Assembly: GCF_031348265.1 (NCBI RefSeq)
Contig: NZ_CP133771.1
Span: 1,612,001 to 1,676,000 of the forward strand
Direction of reading: 5' to 3'
Length of the DNA: 64,000 nt
Source of the DNA: Streptomyces collinus
Lineage (GTDB): Bacteria > Actinomycetota > Actinomycetes > Streptomycetales > Streptomycetaceae
The position numbers and the translations under genes are program-made. Numbering within the stretch: position 1 is the first letter of the stretch; each line of letters opens with the position of its first letter. Positions 25,727-33,449 of the stretch are shown here, piece by piece. Under the pieces are notes generated by a model. The model was given only the letters and a program-made list of their open reading frames with translations, made no database searches and was not told the origin of the DNA.

Positions 25727-26551
25727 CTACAGCAACGGTTTGTACAGGGCGTACCGCTCGGTCTCGTAGCCGAGTGAGGCGTAGAGCCGTTCGGCCGGGG
25801 TGTTGCCCGAGAAGACATTGAGGCCGAGGATCCGCCTGCCCTCGGCGATGGTCTGGGCCTCGGCCAGCAGCATCAGGGTGCGGCCGTGGCCCTCCCCGCG
25901 GTGGGCGGCGTCGGTCTCGACGTCGAAGACGAAGGCGCTGCTCTCCCGCACCGCGAGCCACAGCGTTCCCACGGGCGTCCCCAGGTGCTCGACGACGCTG
26001 ATCAGCATGCCCGGGGTGGCGAGGCCGTCGGGCAGCAGGGTCGCGTGGTCGCGCTCCGACTTGGCCCGGGCCTCGGCCTCCGGGACGCCCCGGTCGATCC
26101 AGCTGCGCGCGTAGTGCGCCTTGCCCTTCTCCAGCCAGGGGCCGAACTCCGCCTCGGTCATGGGCCGGGCGCGGCTGCCCTCCGGCAGCTCCGGCGGGGT
26201 GTCGCCAAGCTGCTTCTCCATGCCGCGGTTGCGGACGACGTAGCCGAGCGCCGTGGCAAGGCGGAGTCCGGCCTCGGAGGCGGCGGGGATCACCGCCTCG
26301 ATGCGACGGCACCCCCAGCCGCGCGCCACCTCCTCGGCGGCGAGCGCGGCGACCGTCCCCCGGCCTCGCCTGCGGTCCGCTTCGTCGATGTGCAGCTTCG
26401 TGATCCGGGCCACCGCGGTGCCGAACACGGGATGCGTGTCGAGGTGTATCGCCCCCACGGGACGGCTGTTCACACATACCTGGTAGCGGCGTGAGCGCGT
26501 CCCGTCGGCGTTCTGCTGAAGCGGCTCGGTCGGCCGCAGGGTCGTGGTCAT
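25727..26551 (-). CDS. GNAT acetyltransferase with two GNAT-like domains
   Basis: A 274-residue protein. The second half has a full acetyl-CoA-binding signature (AHRGEGHGRTLMLLAEA, then NVFSGNTPAERLYASLGYE). The first half carries RRRGRGTVAALAAEE and a similar ATALGYVVRNRGM ending, so two GNAT folds are in tandem. The substrate is unknown. It probably N-acetylates a small amine or peptide. The ATG at 26551 lies 54 bases from the pabC-like stop, and all three genes read leftward. Confidence 0.87.
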   Translation of the reverse strand: MTTTLRPTEPLQQNADGTRSRRYQVCVNSRPVGAIHLDTHPVFGTAVARITKLHIDEADRRRGRGTVAALAAEEVARGWGCRRIEAVIPAASEAGLRLATALGYVVRNRGMEKQLGDTPPELPEGSRARPMTEAEFGPWLEKGKAHYARSWIDRGVPEAEARAKSERDHATLLPDGLATPGMLISVVEHLGTPVGTLWLAVRESSAFVFDVETDAAHRGEGHGRTLMLLAEAQTIAEGRRILGLNVFSGNTPAERLYASLGYETERYALYKPLL

Positions 26552-26605
26552 CAGGGGTGTTCTACCCGCAACCACGGTCCCGGTCAGCCGAATTTGCCGG
26601 TGCTG

Positions 26606-27427
26606 TCAGGGGTCGAGGTCGTGCCCCGCGCGCTCGTCGAAGATCCGCATGGCCTTGGCGGTCACCGGGCCCGGCGCGCCGGGCAGCTCGCGGCCGTCGA
26701 CGCGGTGCACGGCCTGCACGTCCCGCAGGGTGGACGTCAGGAAGATCTCGTCGACCCGCTCCAGGACGTCGAGCGGCAGGTCGGTCTCCTTGGCGCCGGT
26801 CCATTCGGCCGCGAGCGCACGTGTGATGCCCGCGAGGCAGCCGGAGGCGAGCGGCGGGGTGTGGATCTCGCCGTCGAGGACGACGAAGACGTTCGAGCCG
26901 GTGCCCTCGCACAGCTGCCCCACCGTGTTGCCGAACAGGGCCTCGGACGCGCCCTGTTCACGGGCCCGGGCGAGGGCGACGACGTTCTCGGCGTACGAGG
27001 TGGTCTTCAGGCCGGAGAGCGCGCCGCGCTCGTTGCGGGTCCAGGGGACCGTGATCACGGCGGTGGAGTCGGGGCGGCGGGTGGTCTCGCCGAGGGCGAC
27101 GACGAGGGTCGGGCCGTGCTCGCCGCGGTCGGATCCGAGGGGGCCGTGGCCGCCGGTGTAGGTGATGCGGAGGCGGCCGAGCGGCGCGGGGTTGGCGTCG
27201 AGGACGGCGGCGCAGGCGCGGCGCACCTCGTCGTGGTCCGGATCCGGCAGGCCGAGGCCGCGCGCCGAGCGGGTCAGCCGGTCGAGGTGCCGGGTGAGCG
27301 CGAACGGCCGGCCGTCCACGGCCTTGACCGTCTCGAAGACGCCGTCGCCCACGGTCAGCCCGTGGTCGAAGACGGAGACGCGGGCGGACTCGGTGTCCTG
27401 CAGCCCGCCGTCGAGCCAGATCTTCAC
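26606..27427 (-). CDS. pabC: Class IV aminotransferase (aminodeoxychorismate lyase-like)
   Basis: A 273-residue fold-type IV PLP enzyme. VFDHGLTVGDGVFET is the family N-terminal motif, the PLP lysine lies in SGLKTTSYAENV near residue 141, and EGTGSNVFVV is the late signature. Its GTG overlaps the stop of a chorismate-binding gene by four bases (GTGA). This points to 4-amino-4-deoxychorismate lyase, which releases pyruvate to give p-aminobenzoate for folate. D-amino-acid or branched-chain transaminases share the fold, so the assignment rests on the neighbour. Confidence 0.82.
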   Translation of the reverse strand: MKIWLDGGLQDTESARVSVFDHGLTVGDGVFETVKAVDGRPFALTRHLDRLTRSARGLGLPDPDHDEVRRACAAVLDANPAPLGRLRITYTGGHGPLGSDRGEHGPTLVVALGETTRRPDSTAVITVPWTRNERGALSGLKTTSYAENVVALARAREQGASEALFGNTVGQLCEGTGSNVFVVLDGEIHTPPLASGCLAGITRALAAEWTGAKETDLPLDVLERVDEIFLTSTLRDVQAVHRVDGRELPGAPGPVTAKAMRIFDERAGHDLDP

Positions 27428-28467
27428 GTCAGGTCCTCTCCACTCACCTCGTACGCTCCCGACGCTATCGCGAGCAGCCGGGCCGCCTTGAGCTCGGTCT
27501 CCCGCCACTCCCCCTCGGGATCGGAGCCCCAGGTGATGCCGGCGCCGGTGCCGAAGCGCAGCACCCCCTCGGCCCGGTCGATCCAGAAGGTGCGGATGCC
27601 GACGGCCAGCTCTCCGGTTCCCCGGTCGGCGTCGACCCAGCCGATCCCGCCGCAGTACGGCCCCCGGGGCGCCGTCTCCAGCGCGTCGATGATCCGCAGG
27701 GCGCTGGACTTGGGCGCGCCCGTGACCGAGCCGGGCGGGAAGGCGGCGCCGAGCAGCTCGGCCCAGCCGGCCCCGTCCGCCAGCTCGCCGCGGACCGTCG
27801 AGACGAGGTGGACCAGCCCTGGGTGCTTCTCGACGGCACACAGGTCGGGCACCGTCACGCTGCCCGTGGCGCACACCCGTCCGATGTCGTTGCGGACCAG
27901 GTCCACGATCATCACGTTCTCGGCGAAGTCCTTCTCCAGCAGGTCCGCCTCGGTACGGCCGGTGCCCTTGATCGGCCCGGACGTGACGACGCGGCCGTCG
28001 CGCCGCAGGAACAGTTCGGGGGAGGCCGTGGCGATCTCGACGCCGTGCCCGGGCAGGCGGATCGTTCCTGCATAGGGCGCCGGATTGCCGCGGGCCAGCA
28101 GTGCGGTGAGGGCGTCCACGTCGGCGCCGGGTGCGACGGGCGCTGACAGCACCCGGCACAGGTTCGCCTGATAGACCTCGCCGGCCGCGATGTGGTCGCG
28201 GATCCGCCGCACGGCGGCCGTGTACGCGGCGCGGTCGAGCGAGGACGTCCAGTCACCGGCGGCCGGTGCGCGCCAGGCGCCGGGCACGGGGGCCGGCACG
28301 TCCGCCGTCCGGACCTCCGCGAAGCGGGCGCAGGTCAGACGGCCCTCGAAGTCGGCACAGACGGCCCAGAAGCCGCTGGACTCCAGGGCCTCGGGATCGT
28401 CGGTGACGTCGAGGAGCCCGGTGGCGACGCGGTCGCCGAAGCGGGCGAGAGGAGGGAGGTCGAGCAC
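27424..28467 (-). CDS. pabB: Chorismate-binding enzyme (aminodeoxychorismate synthase component I-like)
   Basis: A 347-residue protein with the anthranilate/ADC synthase catalytic core: EVYQANLCR, the SGPIKGTGR motif, DLVRNDIGRV and GSVTGAPKSSALR. It lacks most of the N-terminal TrpE-like domain, so it is shorter than classical PabB (about 450). It would aminate chorismate with glutamine-derived ammonia; no amidotransferase is adjacent. GTG at 28467 is chosen because homologous-looking sequence (LDLPPLARFGDRVATG) starts there. CATAGACT ten bases upstream may be a -10 box for a leaderless transcript. It is translationally coupled to the pabC-like gene. Confidence 0.82.
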   Translation of the reverse strand: MLDLPPLARFGDRVATGLLDVTDDPEALESSGFWAVCADFEGRLTCARFAEVRTADVPAPVPGAWRAPAAGDWTSSLDRAAYTAAVRRIRDHIAAGEVYQANLCRVLSAPVAPGADVDALTALLARGNPAPYAGTIRLPGHGVEIATASPELFLRRDGRVVTSGPIKGTGRTEADLLEKDFAENVMIVDLVRNDIGRVCATGSVTVPDLCAVEKHPGLVHLVSTVRGELADGAGWAELLGAAFPPGSVTGAPKSSALRIIDALETAPRGPYCGGIGWVDADRGTGELAVGIRTFWIDRAEGVLRFGTGAGITWGSDPEGEWRETELKAARLLAIASGAYEVSGEDLT

Positions 28468-28562
28468 GCAGTCGAGTCTATGGCGGGGGCCCCGCGGGTG
28501 ACCGGGGGATGTCCTGCCGGGCGGTCCTGTGACGTCCTTGAGCAGGGGAAGCGCAGCACGCT

Positions 28563-28604
28563 GCACAAACGCGTTTTTGTGCTGGCCCGGGAATCCGCTA
28601 GAGT
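28563..28604 (+). promoter_or_regulatory. Promoter of the tRNA cluster with inverted repeat
   Basis: TTTGTG (28576-28581) and TAGAGT (28599-28604) are 17 bases apart and 42 bases before tRNA-Gly. The -35 lies inside an inverted repeat, GCACAAA (28563-28569) and TTTGTGC (28576-28582). This is compatible with a strong stable-RNA promoter; the role of the repeat is unknown. Confidence 0.6.
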
Positions 28605-28645
28605 TCAACACGTCGCCGGGCCGCGAGGGCGGACCGAAACGACAG

Positions 28646-28718
28646 GCGGACGTAGCTCAGTTGGTAGAGCGCAACCTTGCCAAGGTTGAGGTCGCGAGTT
28701 CGAACCTCGTCGTCCGCT
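28646..28718 (+). tRNA. tRNA-Gly (GCC)
   Basis: A 73-base cloverleaf. Acceptor GCGGACG pairs with CGTCCGC, discriminator T; anticodon stem CAACC/GGTTG with loop TTGCCAA gives anticodon GCC. No CCA is encoded. First of five tRNAs in one unit. Confidence 0.96.
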
Positions 28719-28755
28719 CGAAGGAAGAGGGGGCTTCCCGGCCCCCTACACTCCT

Positions 28756-28829
28756 GGTGGAGTGGCCGAGAGGCGAGGCAACGGCCTGCAAAGCCGTCTA
28801 CACGGGTTCAAATCCCGTCTCCACCTCCA
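28756..28829 (+). tRNA. tRNA-Cys (GCA)
   Basis: Acceptor GGTGGAG pairs with CTCCACC, discriminator U as expected for Cys; anticodon stem ACGGC/GCCGT with loop CTGCAAA gives anticodon GCA. CCA is encoded here, unlike in its neighbours. Second in the cluster. Confidence 0.96.
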
Positions 28830-28830
28830 A

Positions 28831-28902
28831 GGACGATTAGCTCAGCGGGAGAGCGCTTCCCTGACACGGAAGAGGTCACTGGTTCAATCCCAGTATCGTC
28901 CA
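28831..28902 (+). tRNA. tRNA-Val (GAC), copy 1
   Basis: A 72-base cloverleaf. Acceptor GGACGAT pairs with ATCGTCC; anticodon stem CTTCC/GGAAG with loop CTGACAC gives anticodon GAC; discriminator A. It starts one base after the encoded CCA of tRNA-Cys. Confidence 0.96.
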
Positions 28903-28926
28903 CTGGATCTCACAAGATCCCGACCC

Positions 28927-28998
28927 GCGCGATTAGCTCAGCGGGAGAGCGCTTCCCTGACACGGAAGAGGTCACTGGTTCAATCCCAGTATCGCGCA
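28927..28998 (+). tRNA. tRNA-Val (GAC), copy 2 with altered acceptor
   Basis: The body is identical to copy 1, but the acceptor stem is GCGCGAT/ATCGCGC. Two base pairs have changed on both strands, so pairing is kept. Discriminator A. Confidence 0.95.
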
Positions 28999-29041
28999 CG
29001 CAGTGCCCATGATCCGCTCCAGTCAGTGGTCATGGTCCCGA

Positions 29042-29113
29042 GGACGATTAGCTCAGCGGGAGAGCGCTTCCCTGACACGGAAGAGGTCACTGGTTCAATC
29101 CCAGTATCGTCCA
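29042..29113 (+). tRNA. tRNA-Val (GAC), copy 3
   Basis: It appears to have the same 72-base sequence as copy 1. Last tRNA of the cluster, eight bases before a strong terminator. Confidence 0.96.
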
Positions 29114-29120
29114 CACCAGG

Positions 29121-29150
29121 AAGCCCCCGGCCGTTCGCGGCCGGGGGCTT
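29121..29150 (+). terminator. Terminator of the tRNA cluster
   Basis: A 13-bp perfect GC-rich stem (29121-29133 with 29138-29150) is capped by a UUCG tetraloop and followed by TTCT. It also stands 15 bases from the 3' end of the convergent zinc-ribbon gene. Confidence 0.9.
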
Positions 29151-29165
29151 CTGCGATGTCACGGC

Positions 29166-29456
29166 TCAGGACGAGAACAGCATGTGGCCGAAGCTCTTGT
29201 TGCGGTGGTGACCGTGGTGGCCGTGGTGCCCGTGGCCGCCGTGCGGGGCGCCCCAGGCGGGGGCCGGCGGGGCCGGGTAGGCCTGCGGGGCGGGCGGGGG
29301 CGGCGGGGCGGCCTGGGACCACTGGGCCTCCAGGCGGGTCAGCGACTCCAGCTCGCCGTAGTCGAGAAAGATCCCGCGGCACCCGCTGCACTGCTCGATC
29401 TGGACACCGTTGCGGTTGTACGTGTGCATCGGCGCACGGCACTTCGGACACTGCAT
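29166..29456 (-). CDS. TFIIB-type zinc-ribbon protein
   Basis: A 96-residue protein. The N-terminal 40 residues form a zinc ribbon: CPKC at residues 3-6 and CSGCRGIFLDYGELESL (Cys23, Cys26), matching the zf-TFIIB family. A Pro/Ala-rich linker follows, then a His/Gly-rich tail with repeated HGHH units that could bind additional metal. The function is unknown; members are often small nucleic-acid or metal-binding accessory proteins. GAGGAG lies nine bases before the ATG. Confidence 0.88.
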   Translation of the reverse strand: MQCPKCRAPMHTYNRNGVQIEQCSGCRGIFLDYGELESLTRLEAQWSQAAPPPPPAPQAYPAPPAPAWGAPHGGHGHHGHHGHHRNKSFGHMLFSS

Positions 29457-29535
29457 GGTCGTTCAACTCCTCGCCGGTCGGTCCTGCTTCACATCTCGCC
29501 AGGACAGACTCTGTCCCGCTGTGCTCGGTTGCACC

Positions 29536-30477
29536 CTACTTCGCGTACTCCTGCACCAACTGGGGCGGGACGGTAGCCATTCGGTCACAGGCGTCCACGA
29601 CCGACTGCTCCACCTCGTCCAGCGGGCGGCCGGCCGCGACCGCCTTGACGACGGCCCGGGCCGCGGTCTGCGCGGTGAGGGCACGCGCGGGGACGTCCAG
29701 AGCGGGCCAGGGGTCGCCCTCGGCGGGGACGGCCGGACCGCCGGCCTCCTGGTAGGCGGTGAGGAACCGGGTCCATTCGCCGGGCGGGAGCAGACCGCAG
29801 GCGTACCAGGCGGCGGGGCGGGCGAGGTCCCAGGCGGGGACACCGACGCCGAGGTCGTCCACGTCTATCAGCAGCCAGGGCCCGTCGGCGGCGGGGTGTC
29901 GTACGAGCTGGCCGAGATGGAGGTCGCCGTGGCAGAGGGTGCCGGTGTGCGGCATCGGGGCCTCGGCCCGGGCCCAGGGCGGGAGCGTGGCCCAGGCGCG
30001 CAGGACGGGCGCGACCGCCGGGTGCGGGCCGGCCTCTCGGAGCCGGGCGACGGCCCGGGCCGCTTTGGCGGGACCGCGCATGACGGGCATGTTCTCCGGA
30101 GCCGGGATGCGGTGGAGGCGGGCGAGGAGTGCGGCGGCGGCTTCCCAGGGTGCGGCGTCGGGGTCGCCGGGGTCCACCGGGCTGCCGTACGGCCAGAACG
30201 TCACCAGGCGGCCGTGCAGGTCGACCGGAGTGGGATCCAGTGGGGGCAGGAGGATGGCGGGGTGACGGGCGGCCAGGGTGAGGCGGCTCGTGAGTCCGGC
30301 CGGGGTCGCGTCCAGGGGGTGGGCCTTCGCGACGGTGTCCGCATGACGTACGACGGTGCCGTCCGGGCGGTCCGCGAGCGTGGCCGCGCCGCAGGGGCAG
30401 GCCGGTGAGCGGGCGTGGGCGGCGGCTCGGGCCCGGGCGGTGAGGCCGGCCAGGAGCGGACCGGGGGCGGAGTTCAC
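29536..30477 (-). CDS. Aminoglycoside phosphotransferase-family kinase
   Basis: A 313-residue APH/choline-kinase-fold protein. The catalytic loop is HGDLHLGQL and the metal-binding motif is LIDVDDLGVGVPAWDLARP. The N-terminal lobe carries a Cys pair (CPCG). Members phosphorylate antibiotics, sugars or other small molecules; nothing here indicates resistance specifically. The GTG at 30477 has no Shine-Dalgarno, but TACTCT seven bases upstream could be the -10 of a leaderless transcript. A terminator for the next upstream gene separates it from 30679. Confidence 0.85.
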   Translation of the reverse strand: MNSAPGPLLAGLTARARAAAHARSPACPCGAATLADRPDGTVVRHADTVAKAHPLDATPAGLTSRLTLAARHPAILLPPLDPTPVDLHGRLVTFWPYGSPVDPGDPDAAPWEAAAALLARLHRIPAPENMPVMRGPAKAARAVARLREAGPHPAVAPVLRAWATLPPWARAEAPMPHTGTLCHGDLHLGQLVRHPAADGPWLLIDVDDLGVGVPAWDLARPAAWYACGLLPPGEWTRFLTAYQEAGGPAVPAEGDPWPALDVPARALTAQTAARAVVKAVAAGRPLDEVEQSVVDACDRMATVPPQLVQEYAK

Positions 30478-30555
30478 CGGGTGAGAGTACGCGCAGACGG
30501 GACCCGGCTGGAGGGGGACGTGTCCGTCGCGGGTTCTCAGCACCGGGGCAAAAGC

Positions 30556-30589
30556 AATGCCGGCGCAGCTCCCCAGCTGCGCCGGCATT
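30556..30589. terminator. Strong 15-bp hairpin terminator
   Basis: A perfect stem (30556-30570 with 30575-30589) has a CCCC loop. Six T follow on the plus strand and TTGCTTTT follows on the minus strand. It is placed to end the minus-strand small membrane gene at 30679. Confidence 0.88.
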
Positions 30590-30678
30590 TTTTGCCGTCC
30601 GCCGCACCCCCGTCCCCACGGGGTTTCATGGTCGGGATGTCCCCGCCCGGACCGCTCTTCCGGGCCTGGGGTCGCCGC

Positions 30679-30888
30679 TCAGCGCCCCAGCATCTCGCCC
30701 ACGGACGACGCCTGTGTGGCCACTGTCTCCCACCCGTCGAAGACGAGGAGGAGCAGGACCGCCAGGGGAAGAGCCATCAGGGTCGCCACCAGCGGGTGGC
30801 GACGGCCCTGGCGGCGGGGGCGGAACGCGGCGTCGTACACCTTGCGTCCCTCCTCGCGGAGCAGTGTCCGCGGAGCCGTCTGGGCCAT
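30679..30888 (-). CDS. Small membrane protein, 69 aa
   Basis: A basic amphipathic N-terminus (APRTLLREEGRKVYDAAFRPRRQGRR) is followed by one hydrophobic helix (LVATLMALPLAVLLLLVF) and a short outside tail. GGAGAGG lies five bases before the ATG at 30888. The family is not recognised. The clear Shine-Dalgarno, codon bias and own terminator support a real gene. Confidence 0.72.
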   Translation of the reverse strand: MAQTAPRTLLREEGRKVYDAAFRPRRQGRRHPLVATLMALPLAVLLLLVFDGWETVATQASSVGEMLGR

Positions 30889-31122
30889 GGTCCCTCTCCT
30901 GACCTTTATCAGTTGTCGTTGGCAGCGGCGGGCGTCTGACCTCGGGGGACGAGTGCTACACCCGCCGCTTGACCTCAAATCTAGGTGTCCGGCCCCCTCC
31001 CGGCGTCATGCCCTCGTACCGATTGCCGGGCCTCCCGGAGGATGAGCCGCCACCTGCGATGTACTCCCCTGGGTGGAGACGGGGACGCGCGTCTCAGGGT
31101 CTTCCCCGACGGGGCGACCGGT

Positions 31123-31362
31123 TCACCCGTCTTTGTCCGCGCTCTCCTCCCGTGGAACGGGCTGTTCCACCAGCGCGAGCACCCGATTCGCCATGAAGCG
31201 GGCGGTACGCACGACCCTCCCGCTACGGGTGACTTCGCTCACTTCCACGACACCCCGCCGTACCGTCGTCTCCACCCTGCGTCCCGCTCTGCTCGCCACG
31301 ACGTCGTACGTGCGCGTCGTGTCCCCCGCGTCCACGACTATCTCCACGCGATCACCCTTCAC
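31123..31362 (-). CDS. Small basic hypothetical protein, 79 aa
   Basis: The predicted fold is all-beta: VKGDRVEIVVDAGDTTRTYDVVAS, then RRVETTVRRGVVEVSEVTRSG and RVVRTARFMANRVLALVEQ. No signal peptide or membrane segment is present. GTG at 31362 is chosen because AAGGGGG lies nine bases upstream; an ATG at 31401 would add a basic extension. It is divergent from the kinase gene at 31558. The function is unknown. Confidence 0.7.
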   Translation of the reverse strand: MKGDRVEIVVDAGDTTRTYDVVASRAGRRVETTVRRGVVEVSEVTRSGRVVRTARFMANRVLALVEQPVPREESADKDG

Positions 31363-31557
31363 AGGACCAATCCCCCTTCTGCGACGGGTGGTTGGGATCA
31401 CTCACCACGCGAAGTCCGCCCCTTCGCGCCCTCCCTGACCACCTTTCAAGTCTCCCACCCACCACTGACAATCCATCACCCTGAGAGGGCGCGGCCTCTG
31501 CGCGCGGGCGGCCGTGGAAACGTAAGCTGTGGCTCGTCACAGGACCGGGCAGCGGGG

Positions 31558-33015
31558 ATGAACATGGCGATGATGCGCCTGAGGCGCGAGGACCCGCGCG
31601 TCGTCGGCTCGTTCAAGCTTCACAGACGGCTCGGCGCGGGCGGGATGGGCGTGGTCTACCTGGGCTCCGACAAGAAGGGGCAGCGGGTCGCGCTCAAGGT
31701 CATCCGTCCCGACCTGGCGGAGGATCAGGAGTTCCGCTCGCGGTTCGCCCGTGAGGTGTCGGCGGCGCGGCGGATCCGCGGCGGCTGCACGGCCCGGCTG
31801 GTGGCCGCCGACCTCGACGCGGACCGGCCCTGGTTCGCCACCCAGTACGTGCCCGGCCCCTCCCTGCACGACAAGGTCGCGGCCGAGGGCCCGCTGGGCG
31901 CGGCCGACGTCGCGGCCGTCGGTGCCGCCCTGTCGGAGGGCCTGGTCGCGGTGCACGAGGCCGGGGTGGTGCACCGGGACCTGAAGCCGTCCAACATCCT
32001 GCTGTCCCCGAAGGGGCCGCGGATCATCGACTTCGGCATCGCCTGGGCGACCGGGGCCTCGACGCTCACCCACGTCGGCACGGCGGTCGGCTCCCCCGGC
32101 TTCCTCGCGCCGGAGCAGGTGCGCGGGGCCGCCGTCACCCCGGCCACGGACGTGTTCTCGCTCGGTGCCACGCTCGCGTACTCCTCGATGGGCGACTCGC
32201 CCTTCGGGCACGGCAGTTCCGAGGTGATGCTGTACCGCGTGGTGCACGAGGAGCCGCAGCTGCACGGCGTGCCCGACGCGCTGGCCCCGCTCGTCCGGGC
32301 GTGCTTGGCGAAGGACCCCGAGGAGCGGCCCAGCACGCTGCAACTGTCGTTGCGGCTCAAGGAGATCGCGGCCCGGGAGTCCCAGGACCTCGCCGGCGTC
32401 CGGCCGCCCTCTCCCCGGGGTGCCGAGACCGAGCGGCTCGCCGACACCTACCCCGAGCGCACCCGGCGTCCGCAGGGACAGTCGGGTGCCGGGTCGTCCG
32501 GGCCGCAGCGGGGCCGGGGCACTCCCCCGCCGCGGGGGTCGGCTCCCTCCCGGGACGGCCACGCGTCGCCGGAAGGCCCGGCCTCCCAGAGCGGGACCGG
32601 TGCCCGCGGCGGAGCCCGGCCGGGCGGGAGCGGGAACCGGTCGACGGGGGGCGGAAGCCGCGGCAGGACTCCGGTGCGCGGTTCCGGCGCCCCGCGCGGC
32701 GGCACCCCGTCACGGTCCGGGTCGCGGCCGACGCCCACCGGGCGCAACGGAACGCGGTCGGGCAGCGGCAGCCGCCCCGCCCCGCACAGCGGCACCGGGC
32801 GTCCGGCCTCCCGGAGCACAGGGACCGGGCTGCGGCCCGCCAATCCCCGGCTGCTGCGGCAACGGCTGTTCGTGTTCGTCGTCGTGACGCTGCTGGTGGC
32901 GGTCGGTATCGCCCTGGTGCAGGGGTGTCAGGGTCCGGCACGGGGGCTCGGCGGCGACGGGGGCGGAGTACGGCAGGAGCGCGTCCAGCAGTACGACCGT
33001 CCTCAAGACTTCTAG
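31558..33015 (+). CDS. Membrane Ser/Thr protein kinase (PknB type)
   Basis: A 485-residue Hanks-type kinase. The Gly-rich loop is LGAGGMGVVYLG, the ATP lysine is Lys47 (VALKVI), the catalytic loop is HRDLKPSN (139-146) and DFG is at 158-160. APEQ and the usual large lobe run to about residue 290. About 140 residues of Gly/Ser/Arg/Pro-rich disordered juxtamembrane linker follow, then one helix near 433-455 (LFVFVVVTLLVAVGIALV). The extracellular tail is only about 30 residues, with one Cys and no PASTA repeats. Translation may start at 31558 or at in-frame ATGs at 31564 or 31570. Confidence 0.92.
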   Translation: MNMAMMRLRREDPRVVGSFKLHRRLGAGGMGVVYLGSDKKGQRVALKVIRPDLAEDQEFRSRFAREVSAARRIRGGCTARLVAADLDADRPWFATQYVPGPSLHDKVAAEGPLGAADVAAVGAALSEGLVAVHEAGVVHRDLKPSNILLSPKGPRIIDFGIAWATGASTLTHVGTAVGSPGFLAPEQVRGAAVTPATDVFSLGATLAYSSMGDSPFGHGSSEVMLYRVVHEEPQLHGVPDALAPLVRACLAKDPEERPSTLQLSLRLKEIAARESQDLAGVRPPSPRGAETERLADTYPERTRRPQGQSGAGSSGPQRGRGTPPPRGSAPSRDGHASPEGPASQSGTGARGGARPGGSGNRSTGGGSRGRTPVRGSGAPRGGTPSRSGSRPTPTGRNGTRSGSGSRPAPHSGTGRPASRSTGTGLRPANPRLLRQRLFVFVVVTLLVAVGIALVQGCQGPARGLGGDGGGVRQERVQQYDRPQDF

Positions 33016-33024
33016 CCGTGTGAC

Positions 33025-33050
33025 GACGGCCCGCCGGCCGGCGGGCCGTC
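33025..33050. terminator. Palindromic terminator between convergent genes
   Basis: A perfect 26-base palindrome begins nine bases after the kinase stop and runs into the stop codon of the convergent Nudix gene. Confidence 0.75.
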
Positions 33051-33441
33051 AGAGCTCCGGCAGGATCCGCTCGAAGAACTCCCGGTCGCCGGCGAAGACC
33101 GGGTCCAGGGCCAGGAACTGCCGCGGGGTGACCCAGCGGGTCTCGGCGACTTCGTGCGGGTCGGGGACCACCTCGCCCGTGTCGGCGCGGGCGGTCCACC
33201 AGTGCAGGCGGAAGCGGTGGTCGTCGGTCTCCGACTCCCAGACCTTCGCCTCCGGTACGACGGTGAGGCCGACCTCCTCGCGCACCTCCCGGACGACCGC
33301 CTGCTCCTGGGTCTCGCCCGGCTCGATCTTGCCGCTGAGCGGCTGCCAGTAGCCGGGGCGGGCGACCCCGGGGCCGCGCCGGATCGCGAGCAGGTGCTCA
33401 CCGCGCAGGAGTACGGCCACGACGGCCTCGCGCTGCTCCAT
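33049..33441 (-). CDS. Nudix hydrolase
   Basis: A 130-residue hydrolase of nucleoside diphosphates linked to another group. The Nudix box is complete: GKIEPGETQEQAVVREVREEVGL at about residues 37-59, with REVxEEVG supplying the metal ligands. The substrate cannot be told from the sequence. It starts eight bases after the TrmH-like gene stop, so the two are probably co-transcribed. The 3' end overlaps the palindromic terminator. Confidence 0.93.
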   Translation of the reverse strand: MEQREAVVAVLLRGEHLLAIRRGPGVARPGYWQPLSGKIEPGETQEQAVVREVREEVGLTVVPEAKVWESETDDHRFRLHWWTARADTGEVVPDPHEVAETRWVTPRQFLALDPVFAGDREFFERILPEL

Positions 33442-33449
33442 GTGCCGCC

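Noticed and set aside
29536..30477. Antibiotic-resistance phosphotransferase
   Set aside because: The APH fold is clear, but nothing points to antibiotic specificity. The general kinase label is safer.
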